Shown one piece after another: positions 23,736 through 32,663 of a stretch of DNA of 64,000 nt (within the stretch, counting starts at the first letter, position 1; every line of letters begins with the position of its first letter). Where the stretch lies: assembly GCF_000758165.1 (NCBI RefSeq), contig NZ_JNUP01000048.1, positions 1 through 64,000 on the forward strand. Direction: 5' to 3'. This stretch comes from Spirochaeta lutea. GTDB taxonomy: Bacteria; Spirochaetota; Spirochaetia; DSM-27196; Salinispiraceae. Both the position numbers and the translations under genes were made by a program. The notes beneath the pieces are model-generated. The model saw nothing but the letters and a program-made list of their open reading frames with translations. It was not told the origin of the DNA and did not search any database.

Positions 23736-26700
23736 TTAGTAGGTCAAATCCACGTAGAGGGTGAACTTGTTCAGACTGCCCTCTCCGGGTTCATCATCCG
23801 CCGAGTAGGTGCCGAAGCTCCGTCCTGAAGCTGCAAGGCCTATCCGGGTCTCGGTGGTCATCATGCTGGGGGTATCGAAGCCGTAGGCGATTTCACCGTG
23901 CCACTGGAGGGGATAGGTAATGTTGAACTGACGATGCCATACCTCGGGGCCCCAGGCGCTGAAATCCGCCCCGCCGCCGATGAAGAGGTTGCGGTACCGC
24001 ATATCCAGGCCGAGGCCGATGAAGTTGACCAGACGTTCGCTTTCCCCGGTACTCTGCTGGGTGCCGATGCGACCGTCGAAGTTGATCTTCAGGCCGGGTA
24101 AGGGGTTGCTGTATACCTTTCCAGCCAGGGTCCAGAGACCCGAGGCCTCAGGTAATCCCGAGGGGAAGGCAAACCAGGCGCCGTCGGCGGCCTTGAATAC
24201 CCCGGCATCGGTGGGACCGGCGTAAAAGGTGTAGAGGAAGGAAAGGGAGGCGGCGATTTTCGCGTTTTCCCGGTCCTGGACGTTCCAGTCGTGGAAGTAG
24301 GTGGCGCCTTCGGGGTCGAAGGTGGCGACTACCTCGGCTTCGATGGTTTCGCGGTTCCAGTACACCGCGAAGGGATCGGTGAGATTCGACCGGAGGGTGT
24401 AGCTGCCCACGGCGGTCATGGGGTCCACCAGGGGTTTACGCCACCTGAAAATGCCCTCGGCGGTAAAATCACCGTAGATGAATCGGGCGCCGGCGTTGAT
24501 TTCCCGGCGGTTTCCCGCCCCGGAATCAGCGACCTGGAATCCGGACCGGGGGATCATCGGATTGCCTGCGGCGACCAGCCCGGCTTGAAGGTACTGGGCC
24601 CAGATCCTGGTATATCGGATGATGTCCGTACCCAGGCGGACCTTGAAGGCCAGGGTGTCCAGATAATCGATGGTATCTTCGGTTACGGCTATATCCGAAC
24701 CGTTCACACCACCCCCGGGCTCGTCGGCCGGTCCGGATTGGTAGAAGGTTTCTCCCACGGATTCGGAACCGGAAAACAGCACCCCGGCTTCAGCAAAAAG
24801 GTAGGGACCGATGCCTAGACTTCCCGAGAGGCTTGCCCGGCGACCGGGGATCTCCCCGGGGTATGCGTTTTCCCGGGCGGCGAACTCTTCAAGATACATC
24901 AGCCCGAAGGAACCGGTGACCCCGTCCCCGGTAAACTCCCGGTAGTAATTTGCTGCTACCAGGGGCAGGGCTCCCCAGTACACCTCGGGTCCGATAGCCA
25001 GGCGCAGTCCCTGGAGGGCTTGCTTGCCGTCGAGCTGCAGGCCCAGGGGTGCATCCGAACCGTCCTTATCCATACCCAGGCGATCCCAGGCCTCGGGCAT
25101 GAGATTGAAGGCATCACCGTGGAGCATCCAGTCCGGTCGTCCCGACCGGTAGTACCCCGTCAGATCGAAGAGATCGTTAGAATAGGTGAATTCTCCTGCA
25201 TAGAGGTTTATGTGGCCGTCGGTTTCGCCGGTCGTATCGTCGTATCCGAGGTACTTCGGCGCCTCACCCCAGGCAGGGAGGATGGGATTCGCCCAGACCT
25301 TGAGGGTGGTGAATCCAGTGAGGTTATCCAGGGGTTGCAGCCCCAGGGTCAGGGTTAACTCCTGGCCGTTGGTGAAGGCCGCATCGGTCATCCAATCTGC
25401 GGCGATGGTCTGATCATCCGCAGCGATCCGTCCTTCAACCCGGGCGGTGAAGCCCTGAAGACTGATGGGATTCCATGCCTCTTCTTCCTTAATGCCATTT
25501 GCCTCGCCCCGGGCGAGCACCGAACTGCTGGCTGCCGCGGCAAAGTGGTCGGCTACATCGGTGCTGCTGGAATCGTAGAGGGGCAGTTTCCAGAGTTCCT
25601 GGAGCAGGTAGTAGGCGGCCCGGGGGATCCGCCGGTGGATGCCGTCGTCCTTGCGCGGGCTCTGAGCGACTATGCCGAACCATTCCTCCTGCATATTGTT
25701 AACCCCGGGAACGGCATCATGGGCATAGGCGCCGTTGCTCCAGGTACCCTCGGTGTCATGAACATCCAGGTTCTCGGTCTGGAGGTGTTTCCACCACTCG
25801 TCCATCCACTCGAAGACGAATCCTCCGATTACATTCTGGCTCTTACCCTTGCCGTAAGACTGCTGATAGATTTCCCGCCACTGTTCGAAGATGTACCGGG
25901 CCTGATTGAACTGGTCTTCTTGCTGGGTAGCAGCGTTCCATGCCTCGGCACCGAGCTCGGTGTAGACGATGGGAACCCCCAGGGATTCGACGCTCTGGTA
26001 GAACAGGTCCTGGGCGGCCCCTCCCCGGTAGGTATTGACCCCGAGTACATCCAGGCTGGGTACCAGCTCCTCTATTAAATTCAGGTACTGGATATCCCCG
26101 TTGACGATGCCGTAGGGATGGGCGGTGCTGATCTGTTTTGCTTCGGCAATGGCTTCCTCAAACAGGCTGTACAGGTAACCGGCCCGGACCTCGGAGCGCT
26201 GGCCTACGGGAAGATCCTGTATTACACCGGAATCCCATTCCAGGCCGTAGTTGTTTTCATTCCCGAAGAGGAACATGAGAACCCCCGGAACGTCCTTGTA
26301 AGTTTCTACTACCTCCAGGGTGTCCCGCTTTATAACCTCCCGGCTGTATTTATCCGAGTAGTCTGTCAGGGGGTACCAGATGCCCCGGGCGCTCACCCCG
26401 TAACGGCCGAAAAGGGGGTTTACGATGGTGTAGATTCCGTATTGCCGGTAGAAATAGGTTATCCACTTGGGAGGGACATCGGAAAACACCCGGATGGCGT
26501 TTACTCCCATGTCCTTCATGAGCCGGGCGTCCCGGTCAATCATTTTTTTGATGATGTCCTCGGGCTGATCCCAGAGGTTGTAGGTGTAGTTTTCCCCGAT
26601 GGGAATGTAGGACCATACGACCCCCTTGACCTCGAAGGGTTCGCCTTTCACGAACAGCCGTAGACCGCCCTCATCCCGGCGGATCTCGCTTACTACTCCG

Positions 26701-26792
26701 GCGGAAGAGCCGGCAGCGGGGCTGTCAGCCTGGGCCCAGAGACCGGAACCGAGCAGGAATATACTGATTAGAATTACTATGAGCCGTTTCAT
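23736..26792 (-). CDS. Glycosidase (clan GH-A-like) fused to an outer-membrane beta-barrel
   Basis: 1018 residues with signal peptide MKRLIVILISIFLLGSGLWA. Residues 40-400 resemble a GH2/GH5-type (alpha/beta)8 hydrolase: KGVVWSY, GVNAIRVFSD, FLFGNENNYGLEW (Glu about 177, acid/base) and IVYTELGAEAW (Glu about 279, nucleophile), about 100 residues apart as in clan GH-A. From about residue 540 to the end the sequence consists of alternating amphipathic strands with aromatic girdles (INLYAGEFTYSNDLFDLTGY) and ends in TLYVDLTY, an outer-membrane barrel signature. The start has AGGAGG and overlaps the stop of the upstream CBM9-like gene (ATGA). This architecture would fix the enzyme in the outer membrane. 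Substrate unknown. Confidence 0.72.
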   Translation of the reverse strand: MKRLIVILISIFLLGSGLWAQADSPAAGSSAGVVSEIRRDEGGLRLFVKGEPFEVKGVVWSYIPIGENYTYNLWDQPEDIIKKMIDRDARLMKDMGVNAIRVFSDVPPKWITYFYRQYGIYTIVNPLFGRYGVSARGIWYPLTDYSDKYSREVIKRDTLEVVETYKDVPGVLMFLFGNENNYGLEWDSGVIQDLPVGQRSEVRAGYLYSLFEEAIAEAKQISTAHPYGIVNGDIQYLNLIEELVPSLDVLGVNTYRGGAAQDLFYQSVESLGVPIVYTELGAEAWNAATQQEDQFNQARYIFEQWREIYQQSYGKGKSQNVIGGFVFEWMDEWWKHLQTENLDVHDTEGTWSNGAYAHDAVPGVNNMQEEWFGIVAQSPRKDDGIHRRIPRAAYYLLQELWKLPLYDSSSTDVADHFAAAASSSVLARGEANGIKEEEAWNPISLQGFTARVEGRIAADDQTIAADWMTDAAFTNGQELTLTLGLQPLDNLTGFTTLKVWANPILPAWGEAPKYLGYDDTTGETDGHINLYAGEFTYSNDLFDLTGYYRSGRPDWMLHGDAFNLMPEAWDRLGMDKDGSDAPLGLQLDGKQALQGLRLAIGPEVYWGALPLVAANYYREFTGDGVTGSFGLMYLEEFAARENAYPGEIPGRRASLSGSLGIGPYLFAEAGVLFSGSESVGETFYQSGPADEPGGGVNGSDIAVTEDTIDYLDTLAFKVRLGTDIIRYTRIWAQYLQAGLVAAGNPMIPRSGFQVADSGAGNRREINAGARFIYGDFTAEGIFRWRKPLVDPMTAVGSYTLRSNLTDPFAVYWNRETIEAEVVATFDPEGATYFHDWNVQDRENAKIAASLSFLYTFYAGPTDAGVFKAADGAWFAFPSGLPEASGLWTLAGKVYSNPLPGLKINFDGRIGTQQSTGESERLVNFIGLGLDMRYRNLFIGGGADFSAWGPEVWHRQFNITYPLQWHGEIAYGFDTPSMMTTETRIGLAASGRSFGTYSADDEPGEGSLNKFTLYVDLTY

Positions 26793-27613
26793 TGGGCAGC
26801 CTCCTGGGGAAGTACAATCTCGGCATCGCCCCACACCGATGCATCAAAATAGGGGTCGTCCTTTTCGCTCATCCAGTGGATGAGCCGATCGCGTTCACTG
26901 GAATCTCCGTCGTTAATCTGGAACTCAACCCGGAGCTTTTGGCCCAGCCTGAGGTCCGAGATGCCTAGCAACGCCAGAGGAATGGCAGCCTCAATGCGGT
27001 ATCCGTTCTCCCGGAACCGGACCCTGGCATCGGTTTCTTTGGTGAAGTCCACATCGTTGATTGAGAGGGAGTAGACCGCGGGATCGGTCTTGCTGGCCGG
27101 TACAACCCGGATATGGTTGTCTGTGGGGGTAAAATCCCGGTGGGGTGTGGTATCGGTACCGATGAAGAATTCCACCGAGTCGTTTCGCCATGCTCCGGCG
27201 GGGGGCAGCTTATTTTCGTTGGGTACATCGTCGGTAATGTCCGCATAGAGAAATAGGTTTGCGCCGTCGGTAGCCATGGTAAAGTCTCCCGAGGCATCGG
27301 CGGGGATGAATCCGCTGCCGTACACCACCACGTAGGGCTGGGCCGAAACAAGTCCACGCCACTCGGTGAACACGCCGTCTATGGCCACGCCGTCCTCAAG
27401 CCAAAAAACCGGAGCGACCTGCCCTACCGGGGGCTCACGGTCTTCCATCTGGCCGCTGACATCGGGCATCCACGGCGGCTCAATGGCCACCTTCGCAGTG
27501 GTTGTCCAGCATCCCATGAGCACCAGGGGTAGGACGGCCAGGAGGATTAGGCCTTGGAGAAGTCTGATCCGGCCGTTCCGGGTCCCCGGGGGAATATTTT
27601 TGATTGGTATCAT
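26789..27613 (-). CDS. CBM9-like carbohydrate-binding lipoprotein
   Basis: 274 residues. The signal ends in lipobox LVLMGC (about residue 35). The remaining 200 residues follow the family 9 carbohydrate-binding/DOMON-like pattern: DGVFTEWRGL, LFLYADITDDVP, WRNDSVEFFIGTD, YRIEAAIPL and LRVEFQINDGD. It probably binds glycan at the cell surface and is the first gene of the transcript that continues into the glycosidase-barrel gene by a four-base overlap. GGGAG precedes its ATG, and the promoter lies about 115 bases upstream with a candidate ROK operator on the -35 box. Confidence 0.78.
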   Translation of the reverse strand: MIPIKNIPPGTRNGRIRLLQGLILLAVLPLVLMGCWTTTAKVAIEPPWMPDVSGQMEDREPPVGQVAPVFWLEDGVAIDGVFTEWRGLVSAQPYVVVYGSGFIPADASGDFTMATDGANLFLYADITDDVPNENKLPPAGAWRNDSVEFFIGTDTTPHRDFTPTDNHIRVVPASKTDPAVYSLSINDVDFTKETDARVRFRENGYRIEAAIPLALLGISDLRLGQKLRVEFQINDGDSSERDRLIHWMSEKDDPYFDASVWGDAEIVLPQEAAQ

Positions 27614-27737
27614 AGTGATCTCCCATGTATCTGAACCCGGCGGGAACTGTTTCGCCTCCCCCGGGCTTCTGATCCCGGAAATACGGTGTTCCGGGGGAGG
27701 ACGAATGATTTTAGTTGGTTTCCGCCCTCAACTAACA

Positions 27738-27773
27738 TCATAAATCCGTATTGTTTATGTCGTCAACAAACAA
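27738..27773 (-). promoter_or_regulatory. Promoter of the CBM9/glycosidase transcript with candidate operator
   Basis: Minus strand: TTGACG (27761-27766), a 17-base spacer and TTATGA (27738-27743). The inverted repeat TTGTTT-n11-AAACAA (27751-27773) covers the -35 box, a plausible site for the divergently placed ROK-type repressor. A second palindrome, ATGAAAGTTCTTTCAT, lies at 27800-27815. The binding protein is inferred from proximity. Confidence 0.5.
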
Positions 27774-27933
27774 TTTTCTTTTTTTCAGGGAAACCGGAAA
27801 TGAAAGTTCTTTCATCTGTACATCAGCTCCCGGCAGCCCAGGGATTAGTCCTCCCAGGGGCTGATACTGGTTCGTAGGTAGAAGAACAGCCGAAGGATTA
27901 ATAATGCCCCCGGGGGGGATGGGCCAAAAAGCC

Positions 27934-27994
27934 GGGACTGGGTGTGGTTCGGGACTGGGTGTGGTTCGGGACTGGGTGTGGTTCGGGACTGGGG
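27934..27994. repeat. 17-bp tandem repeat, 3.5 copies
   Basis: gggactgggtgtggttc starts at 27934, 27951 and 27968 without change, followed by a partial unit at 27985. It lies in the 540-base gap between the ROK regulator and the CBM9-like gene. The rest of that gap holds the promoter above and GC-rich sequence with no gene. Confidence 0.9.
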
Positions 27995-28153
27995 CGGGGG
28001 CGTTACGGGGGCGGCGAGCCCCCGTAGAGGGGGCAGCGCAGGCCGGGTACCGGCCGGAGCGAGGGGGAGACTTCCCCCCTTGGAAACAGGGTATGGAGGA
28101 ATCCCGGGGTGGTCCGGGTCAGCAGGGGGGCGCTGAGGTTGGGGGAGCCGGGG

Positions 28154-29314
28154 TTATTCCAGGACGGTTTTTAACAGGTCGAATCCACAGGCGTAGGCTT
28201 GCTGGGTGTTGCTGATGGTGGGGACGCTGAAGAGTCGTTCGATGAACATGCAAGCGGCGCCGAAGGCTACGGTTTCCCGGCCGAGGTCGGTGAAGCGGAC
28301 TTCGCAGGCTGCGGGGGTATCGTAGGACCAGTTTTCTTGGATTTTGTCCTGAAGGATTTTGGAGAGGTTTTCCCGGTGGGGGGAGAGGTCGCCCAGGATG
28401 ATGACCTGGCTGAGGTTAAAGGTGTTCACCAGGAGGGACAGGTTGATGGCCAGCTCCTCGAAGGTTTTGACCAGTACCGCCTCGTCGGAGACCATCTTTG
28501 CGGCTTCTTCGTCGGAGATGGAGAACTGGGTGGAATGGAAGGTCTTGCAGAAGACACTCTGAAATTCCCCGGCGGAGAAGTTTTTTCCATAGTGGACGTG
28601 TTTATTGAGTACGATTCCCAAGCCTACCCCGATGCCCTGGAGGGGCGCGCCGCTTATCCGGGTGCGCCGCAACTCCACCAGAACAGACAGGAAATTCTCC
28701 GCAGCCTCCAGCTTATCCTTGAACAGCTCGCCCCAGCAGCAGGAGTTGGCGTCGTTCTCCACCAGAACCGGGACGTCAAAATACCGGGTAATGATGGGTT
28801 TAAGGTCCAAGGTTTCGTCTATATTAAGGGGATTCGAACGCAGGATGATTCCCTGGAAGGGATCGATAATTCCCGGCAGGGTGACTACAACTCCCATGGG
28901 TTTCATGGGCAGCTCCGCGCACCGAGCGGTCAGGCGCTGCATGGCCTGCTCGATAACCTGCTGAAGGCTGGTATTCTCCTCGGTAAGGGTTTCCGAGAGG
29001 GTAAAGAGGATGGATCCGTCGATGGTAACCCCCACGGCGAACCAGCGGTCGGTTTGTACCTCCATGCCGATGACAAAGCCAATCTTGTTGTTCAGCTGAA
29101 GAAAATCCGGCCGGCGCCCGCCCCGGGGGGTGGAGACTCCCTTATCGGCGGGTTCAACGATATTATAATCGTCCAGGGTGTACATGATTTTAGAGACCGT
29201 GGAGCGGTCCAGGCCGATCTGCCGGGATATCTCGATCCGGCTGATGGGCTGCTGGTGGTAGAGGCAGTTGAGAACCCGGGAAATGTTGAAGCTGGAAACT
29301 TTATCGATGGTCAT
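28154..29314 (-). CDS. ROK-family transcriptional regulator
   Basis: 386 residues: an N-terminal winged helix-turn-helix (QPISRIEISRQIGLDRSTVS, about residues 23-42) and a ROK fold. The usual sugar-kinase phosphate motif (DxGxT) is replaced by IGMEVQTDRW, and the CXCGXXGC zinc motif is absent, so it is a regulator without kinase activity, like NagC/XylR-type proteins. The ATG at 29314 is preferred over upstream codons because TTGACA (29351-29356), 17 bases and AATAAT (29328-29333) put the transcription start just before it. It probably controls the glycan locus downstream in response to a sugar. Confidence 0.8.
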   Translation of the reverse strand: MTIDKVSSFNISRVLNCLYHQQPISRIEISRQIGLDRSTVSKIMYTLDDYNIVEPADKGVSTPRGGRRPDFLQLNNKIGFVIGMEVQTDRWFAVGVTIDGSILFTLSETLTEENTSLQQVIEQAMQRLTARCAELPMKPMGVVVTLPGIIDPFQGIILRSNPLNIDETLDLKPIITRYFDVPVLVENDANSCCWGELFKDKLEAAENFLSVLVELRRTRISGAPLQGIGVGLGIVLNKHVHYGKNFSAGEFQSVFCKTFHSTQFSISDEEAAKMVSDEAVLVKTFEELAINLSLLVNTFNLSQVIILGDLSPHRENLSKILQDKIQENWSYDTPAACEVRFTDLGRETVAFGAACMFIERLFSVPTISNTQQAYACGFDLLKTVLE

Positions 29315-29603
29315 AGTTCTTGCATGCATTATTGGTGGCATCGCCAGTGTTGTCAATGAAGAAAGCCCCTTCCCGCCCAGTTATGTCCCCGGCGGATCAA
29401 TAAAGCATCGGGCGCACGGGGTTGTCCGCTATGCCTGGTAGTAGGAGCCCCGTCTAGAACCCAGCCCAGGGATGGCGTCGCCGGCATGAACGGTTCCACC
29501 CGTTAGGGCACGAAAAAGTGTGAAAAAAAGTGATCCGTTTAAGGTTGGTTTAAGGTTCTCCAGCGGATAATCACCCTAAGAAACCAACCCAAAGGAGATT
29601 AGG

Positions 29604-29987
29604 ATGAAAAAAACACTAGGGGTTATTGCAGTATTACTGCTGCTTGTGGGCCTGCTTGCAGGCTGTGACGGTATGGTTATCATCGGAAACGATCTGGCTG
29701 GTCATACCTGGGAAGGAAGAGTGGATGTGTTAGGGCTTGCCGGTGCTGACTACGAACTTCGGTTCTTGACCGCATCTACCGGTGAGTACTGGGAGCAGGT
29801 TGACGTACTGGGCGGACTCGGTGTTGCGCAGGCAGAAACCACCGATTTTACCTACGAGTTTGATCCCATTGAAATGACCGGTTCCATCGATTTTTCTGAT
29901 GGTGATTACTGGACCTTCAAAATCGAAACCAACAACGACTTGACATGGACCGACAGCGGTTACAACTACACCGCAACCTATAAGTAA
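29604..29987 (+). CDS. Small lipoprotein of unknown function
   Basis: 127 residues with a classical signal and lipobox GLLAGC (about residues 16-21). The mature part is acidic and beta-rich (EYWEQVDVLGGLG, TGSIDFSDGDYWTFKIETNN), like small beta-sandwich periplasmic proteins. I recognise no family. AAGGAG lies about eight bases before the ATG. It has its own terminator and stands alone between the ROK regulator and the pectin island, so its context says little about function. Confidence 0.72.
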   Translation: MKKTLGVIAVLLLLVGLLAGCDGMVIIGNDLAGHTWEGRVDVLGLAGADYELRFLTASTGEYWEQVDVLGGLGVAQAETTDFTYEFDPIEMTGSIDFSDGDYWTFKIETNNDLTWTDSGYNYTATYK

Positions 29988-30073
29988 TAGGTACCGGGGT
30001 TCTGTAACCACAGGTTTACAGGCCGAACCGAGCCAATTGTAAATGAATGTGGCGATTGGTTTTGAATTTCGAA

Positions 30074-30106
30074 GGGGGTGTGCTCCAGAAGCGCACCCCT
30101 TTTTTA
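30074..30106 (+). terminator. Terminator of the small lipoprotein gene
   Basis: ggggtgtgc pairs with gcgcacccc (G-U pairs allowed) around a ctccagaa loop, followed by six T residues, about 85 bases after the stop codon. Confidence 0.75.
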
Positions 30107-30112
30107 TAGGGA

Positions 30113-30188
30113 AGGGCCACGGAGCATTCTATAAGTCCACCCATGGGTGGTGTCGCCGGGGTGCAATGGTACAACCTTTTGCGCACTA
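30113..30188. repeat. MITE-like element, truncated copy E
   Basis: The right end gtacaaccttttgcgcacta (30169-30188) is the family terminal repeat. The 53 bases before it are, in reverse complement, nearly identical to the first half of copy B (18817-18869), with weaker similarity for another 20-25 bases. The other end is missing, close to the preceding terminator. The following 160 bases hold nothing recognisable. Confidence 0.75.
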
Positions 30189-30350
30189 TATACTGTTCAG
30201 ACGTAGACTCCTCGCATAGATGGCGTTTTACATGACCTACAAGATACCGATAGGGTGCCTGGAGCTACTGACCTGGTGTAAATACCCGTACAGAACTGAT
30301 GAGAATTGCCGGTCTTGGTGTGTATCGGTGGAAGGCTCTTTTCTACTCAC

Positions 30351-30385
30351 AAAAAAACCCACCCGGCACCGTGGTACCGGATGGG
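30351..30385 (-). terminator. Terminator of the Ig-like/PL9 transcript
   Basis: On the minus strand the stem CCCAtCCGG...CCGGgTGGG is followed directly by seven T residues, about 65 bases after the stop of the 30449-32626 gene. Confidence 0.8.
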
Positions 30386-30448
30386 CAGGGAATGTAGACC
30401 CCGGCTGTAGAGAAGCCGGGGCAGTAGAATTACCCTGTAATCCGCCGC

Positions 30449-32626
30449 TTAGTCATTCACGTATTCGATGGAGATGGCGGTAATGGTGATGGAGGTTTTG
30501 CTGTCCGCCCGGAGCTGGATGAAGGCGTTGGCCAGGGACTCGCTGTTCTGCTCGAAGTAGACAGGATCGATGAGGTATTCGACGGTTCCCCCGGCCTCGC
30601 TCAGGGCTGCGTCGGGACTTAGGATGGGGGAGATTTTGTCGACCGGGGGATCGGCTAACTCGTCTGCCGCCCGGTAGAGCACCGATTTAGATTCGCTGGT
30701 GGTATTGTTGTTCAGGTAGAACCGGAATCCGTCGGTTTTTCCGTCCGTGTTGGAGTAGGCCGAGTAGGTAAGGACGATTTTCGCCGTACTGGTGAAATTA
30801 AACTCCCCGTCATCTACATTGACATCCGCGGCGGTAGCCAGGGTGGTGTCCAGGGTGGCGCTTCCGATGTTAAACCGGCCGTCGCTGAGGATGAAGCTGC
30901 CGTCGACTTCCGGGGTTTTTGAGCCGCCCCGGCTGACCATGGTCTTTCCGTCGAAGGTTACCGCACCGCTGGTCATATCGAAGTGGGGGCCTGCGGAATT
31001 CCAGTTCCAGATGAGGGTCTCTGATTCGGTAACGGTTACGGTTACGCTCTGGGAGGCGCCGCCGGCGTCGGTGGCTGTAGCGGTGATGGAGGCGGTTCCC
31101 AGGGATATACCGGTGACAACCCCGGTTTCGGCATCCACACTGGCGATGGTGGGTGCGTCGGATGACCAGGTGACGCTTTGGTCGGTGGCGTTATCCGGGC
31201 TTGCAGTGGCGGTCAGGGTTGTGGTCAGCCCCTTCATGACCGAGGTTTCACCCGAGATCGTCAGGGAGTCCACCAGGATTGTCTCTGCAGAGATGTTCAG
31301 ATCGTAGGTGTCGATAAATCCCTTGTCCACGGTGGTTACGGTAATGACCGCGGTTCCCGCACCCTGGACGGTCACCAGGCCGGTCCCGGAAACCGTGGCA
31401 ACAGCTTCATCGCTGGAGGACCAGGTTACCCCGGTGTTGTCGGCGTGCTCCGGAGAGACCGCGGCGGTCAGCTGGATGGTATCTGCCTGAGCGGCCTCCA
31501 GGGAGTTTTGGTAGTCATAGGTGTCGTTGGCGTTGACCGCGGGGCCGTCTATGGCAACCCCGGATACAGCCACAGGGCTGGAGGCAATTTCCTGGGTTTC
31601 GAACTCCAGGGTCTGGTTTTCTCCGCTGCCGGTGTAGATTTTAATGTTCGAAAACGTAACATCGGCGCCGTTGGCGGTGAGTCCCAGGTAGACGGGGGCC
31701 GTGCCGGTGAGTTTATCCGAGAGCTCAGCGGCGCTGAGGCTGCCCGCGGCGACCTCCGAGGCGTCCTTACTGGCCAAAATGCGGAAGCTGTAGCCGTCGG
31801 CGGTCCGGGAGACCTCCAGGATCCGTTCCACCTGCCAGGCATCGTCGGTCTGGGCAAGGTTGGGGCTTCCGGCGCTGTTGGTACCCAGGGATCCGGTGTA
31901 ATAGGGCCGCACATCCCCCCGGGTCCGGTAGAACATGGCAGCCAGGGCGGTGGCATCTCCGAATTCGCCTGAGGCGGTTTCAGCGTAGGCGCCAAGGGTG
32001 ACGCCCCGGTTGGAGGAAATGGGTCCGAAGGGCTCGTTGATGTGCACCCGGGCCTGAATGGTGAACTCACCGGTTACCGGGGTTTTAAAGAGGATGAAGC
32101 TGTTCTTGGTGAGGGTATCCTTGACCATGCCGTCCTCGGAGGTGTTCACCAGGGTCAGGGCATAGTTCAGCAGACCCGGCAGTTCTGGGGTGGTTCCCTC
32201 CCCTACCGAGGCCTGGTTGTATAGGAAAAAGTCATCGGCGATGCTTTGGACTCCCCCGGCGGCAACAACCTGGACGGTTGCCTGGGCCTTAATACTGGGA
32301 TCCTTGGTGGAAGCCAGGGTAATGGTTGCCGTTCCCTCTTTTTTAGGGGTTACTAATCCCGTTTCGTTCACCGTGGCAACGGTCTGGTCGGAGCTCGTCC
32401 AGGTTATGCCCGAGGTAGCGTCTTCGGGGGTAACCGTGTAGGTTAATTGCAGGGTTTTTCCCATCTCCAGGGTAAGGGTTCCGCTGGCGGTGATGGATAC
32501 CGCCGTCACGTCCTTTACAAGGTCGCCGGGATCGTCCCCCCCGGGATCCGGGCCGACCCCCGGGCAGGCGGTGAGCAGAGCAGCGACTGCCAATACGAGC
32601 ACTGCAAAACGTCCGTTCTTCTTCAT
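30449..32626 (-). CDS. Multi-domain Ig-like (BIG2) lipoprotein
   Basis: 725 residues with lipobox ALLTAC and a Gly/Asp/Pro linker. Three BIG2 repeats are visible (about 40-120, 320-400 and 405-485), each with a TWSSxxxxVATV...GTAxIT pattern. Between the first and second lies a lectin-like beta-sandwich (about 128-305) that reads like DUF1349/concanavalin-type modules found with pectate lyases. A second beta-sandwich follows at the C-terminus (about 490-725). No catalytic motif is seen, so it is probably surface carbohydrate binding. The ATG at 32626 has AAGGAG and follows the PL9 gene by 37 bases in the same operon. Confidence 0.75.
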   Translation of the reverse strand: MKKNGRFAVLVLAVAALLTACPGVGPDPGGDDPGDLVKDVTAVSITASGTLTLEMGKTLQLTYTVTPEDATSGITWTSSDQTVATVNETGLVTPKKEGTATITLASTKDPSIKAQATVQVVAAGGVQSIADDFFLYNQASVGEGTTPELPGLLNYALTLVNTSEDGMVKDTLTKNSFILFKTPVTGEFTIQARVHINEPFGPISSNRGVTLGAYAETASGEFGDATALAAMFYRTRGDVRPYYTGSLGTNSAGSPNLAQTDDAWQVERILEVSRTADGYSFRILASKDASEVAAGSLSAAELSDKLTGTAPVYLGLTANGADVTFSNIKIYTGSGENQTLEFETQEIASSPVAVSGVAIDGPAVNANDTYDYQNSLEAAQADTIQLTAAVSPEHADNTGVTWSSSDEAVATVSGTGLVTVQGAGTAVITVTTVDKGFIDTYDLNISAETILVDSLTISGETSVMKGLTTTLTATASPDNATDQSVTWSSDAPTIASVDAETGVVTGISLGTASITATATDAGGASQSVTVTVTESETLIWNWNSAGPHFDMTSGAVTFDGKTMVSRGGSKTPEVDGSFILSDGRFNIGSATLDTTLATAADVNVDDGEFNFTSTAKIVLTYSAYSNTDGKTDGFRFYLNNNTTSESKSVLYRAADELADPPVDKISPILSPDAALSEAGGTVEYLIDPVYFEQNSESLANAFIQLRADSKTSITITAISIEYVND

Positions 32627-32663
32627 TGTATTCTCCTTTCTTCCGCCAGGCCGGGCCCGGCGG

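Noticed and set aside
28199-29359. 386-codon frame opposite the ROK regulator
   Set aside because: It is a long antisense shadow of the ROK gene; the ROK strand has clear domain motifs and a promoter, this strand has none.
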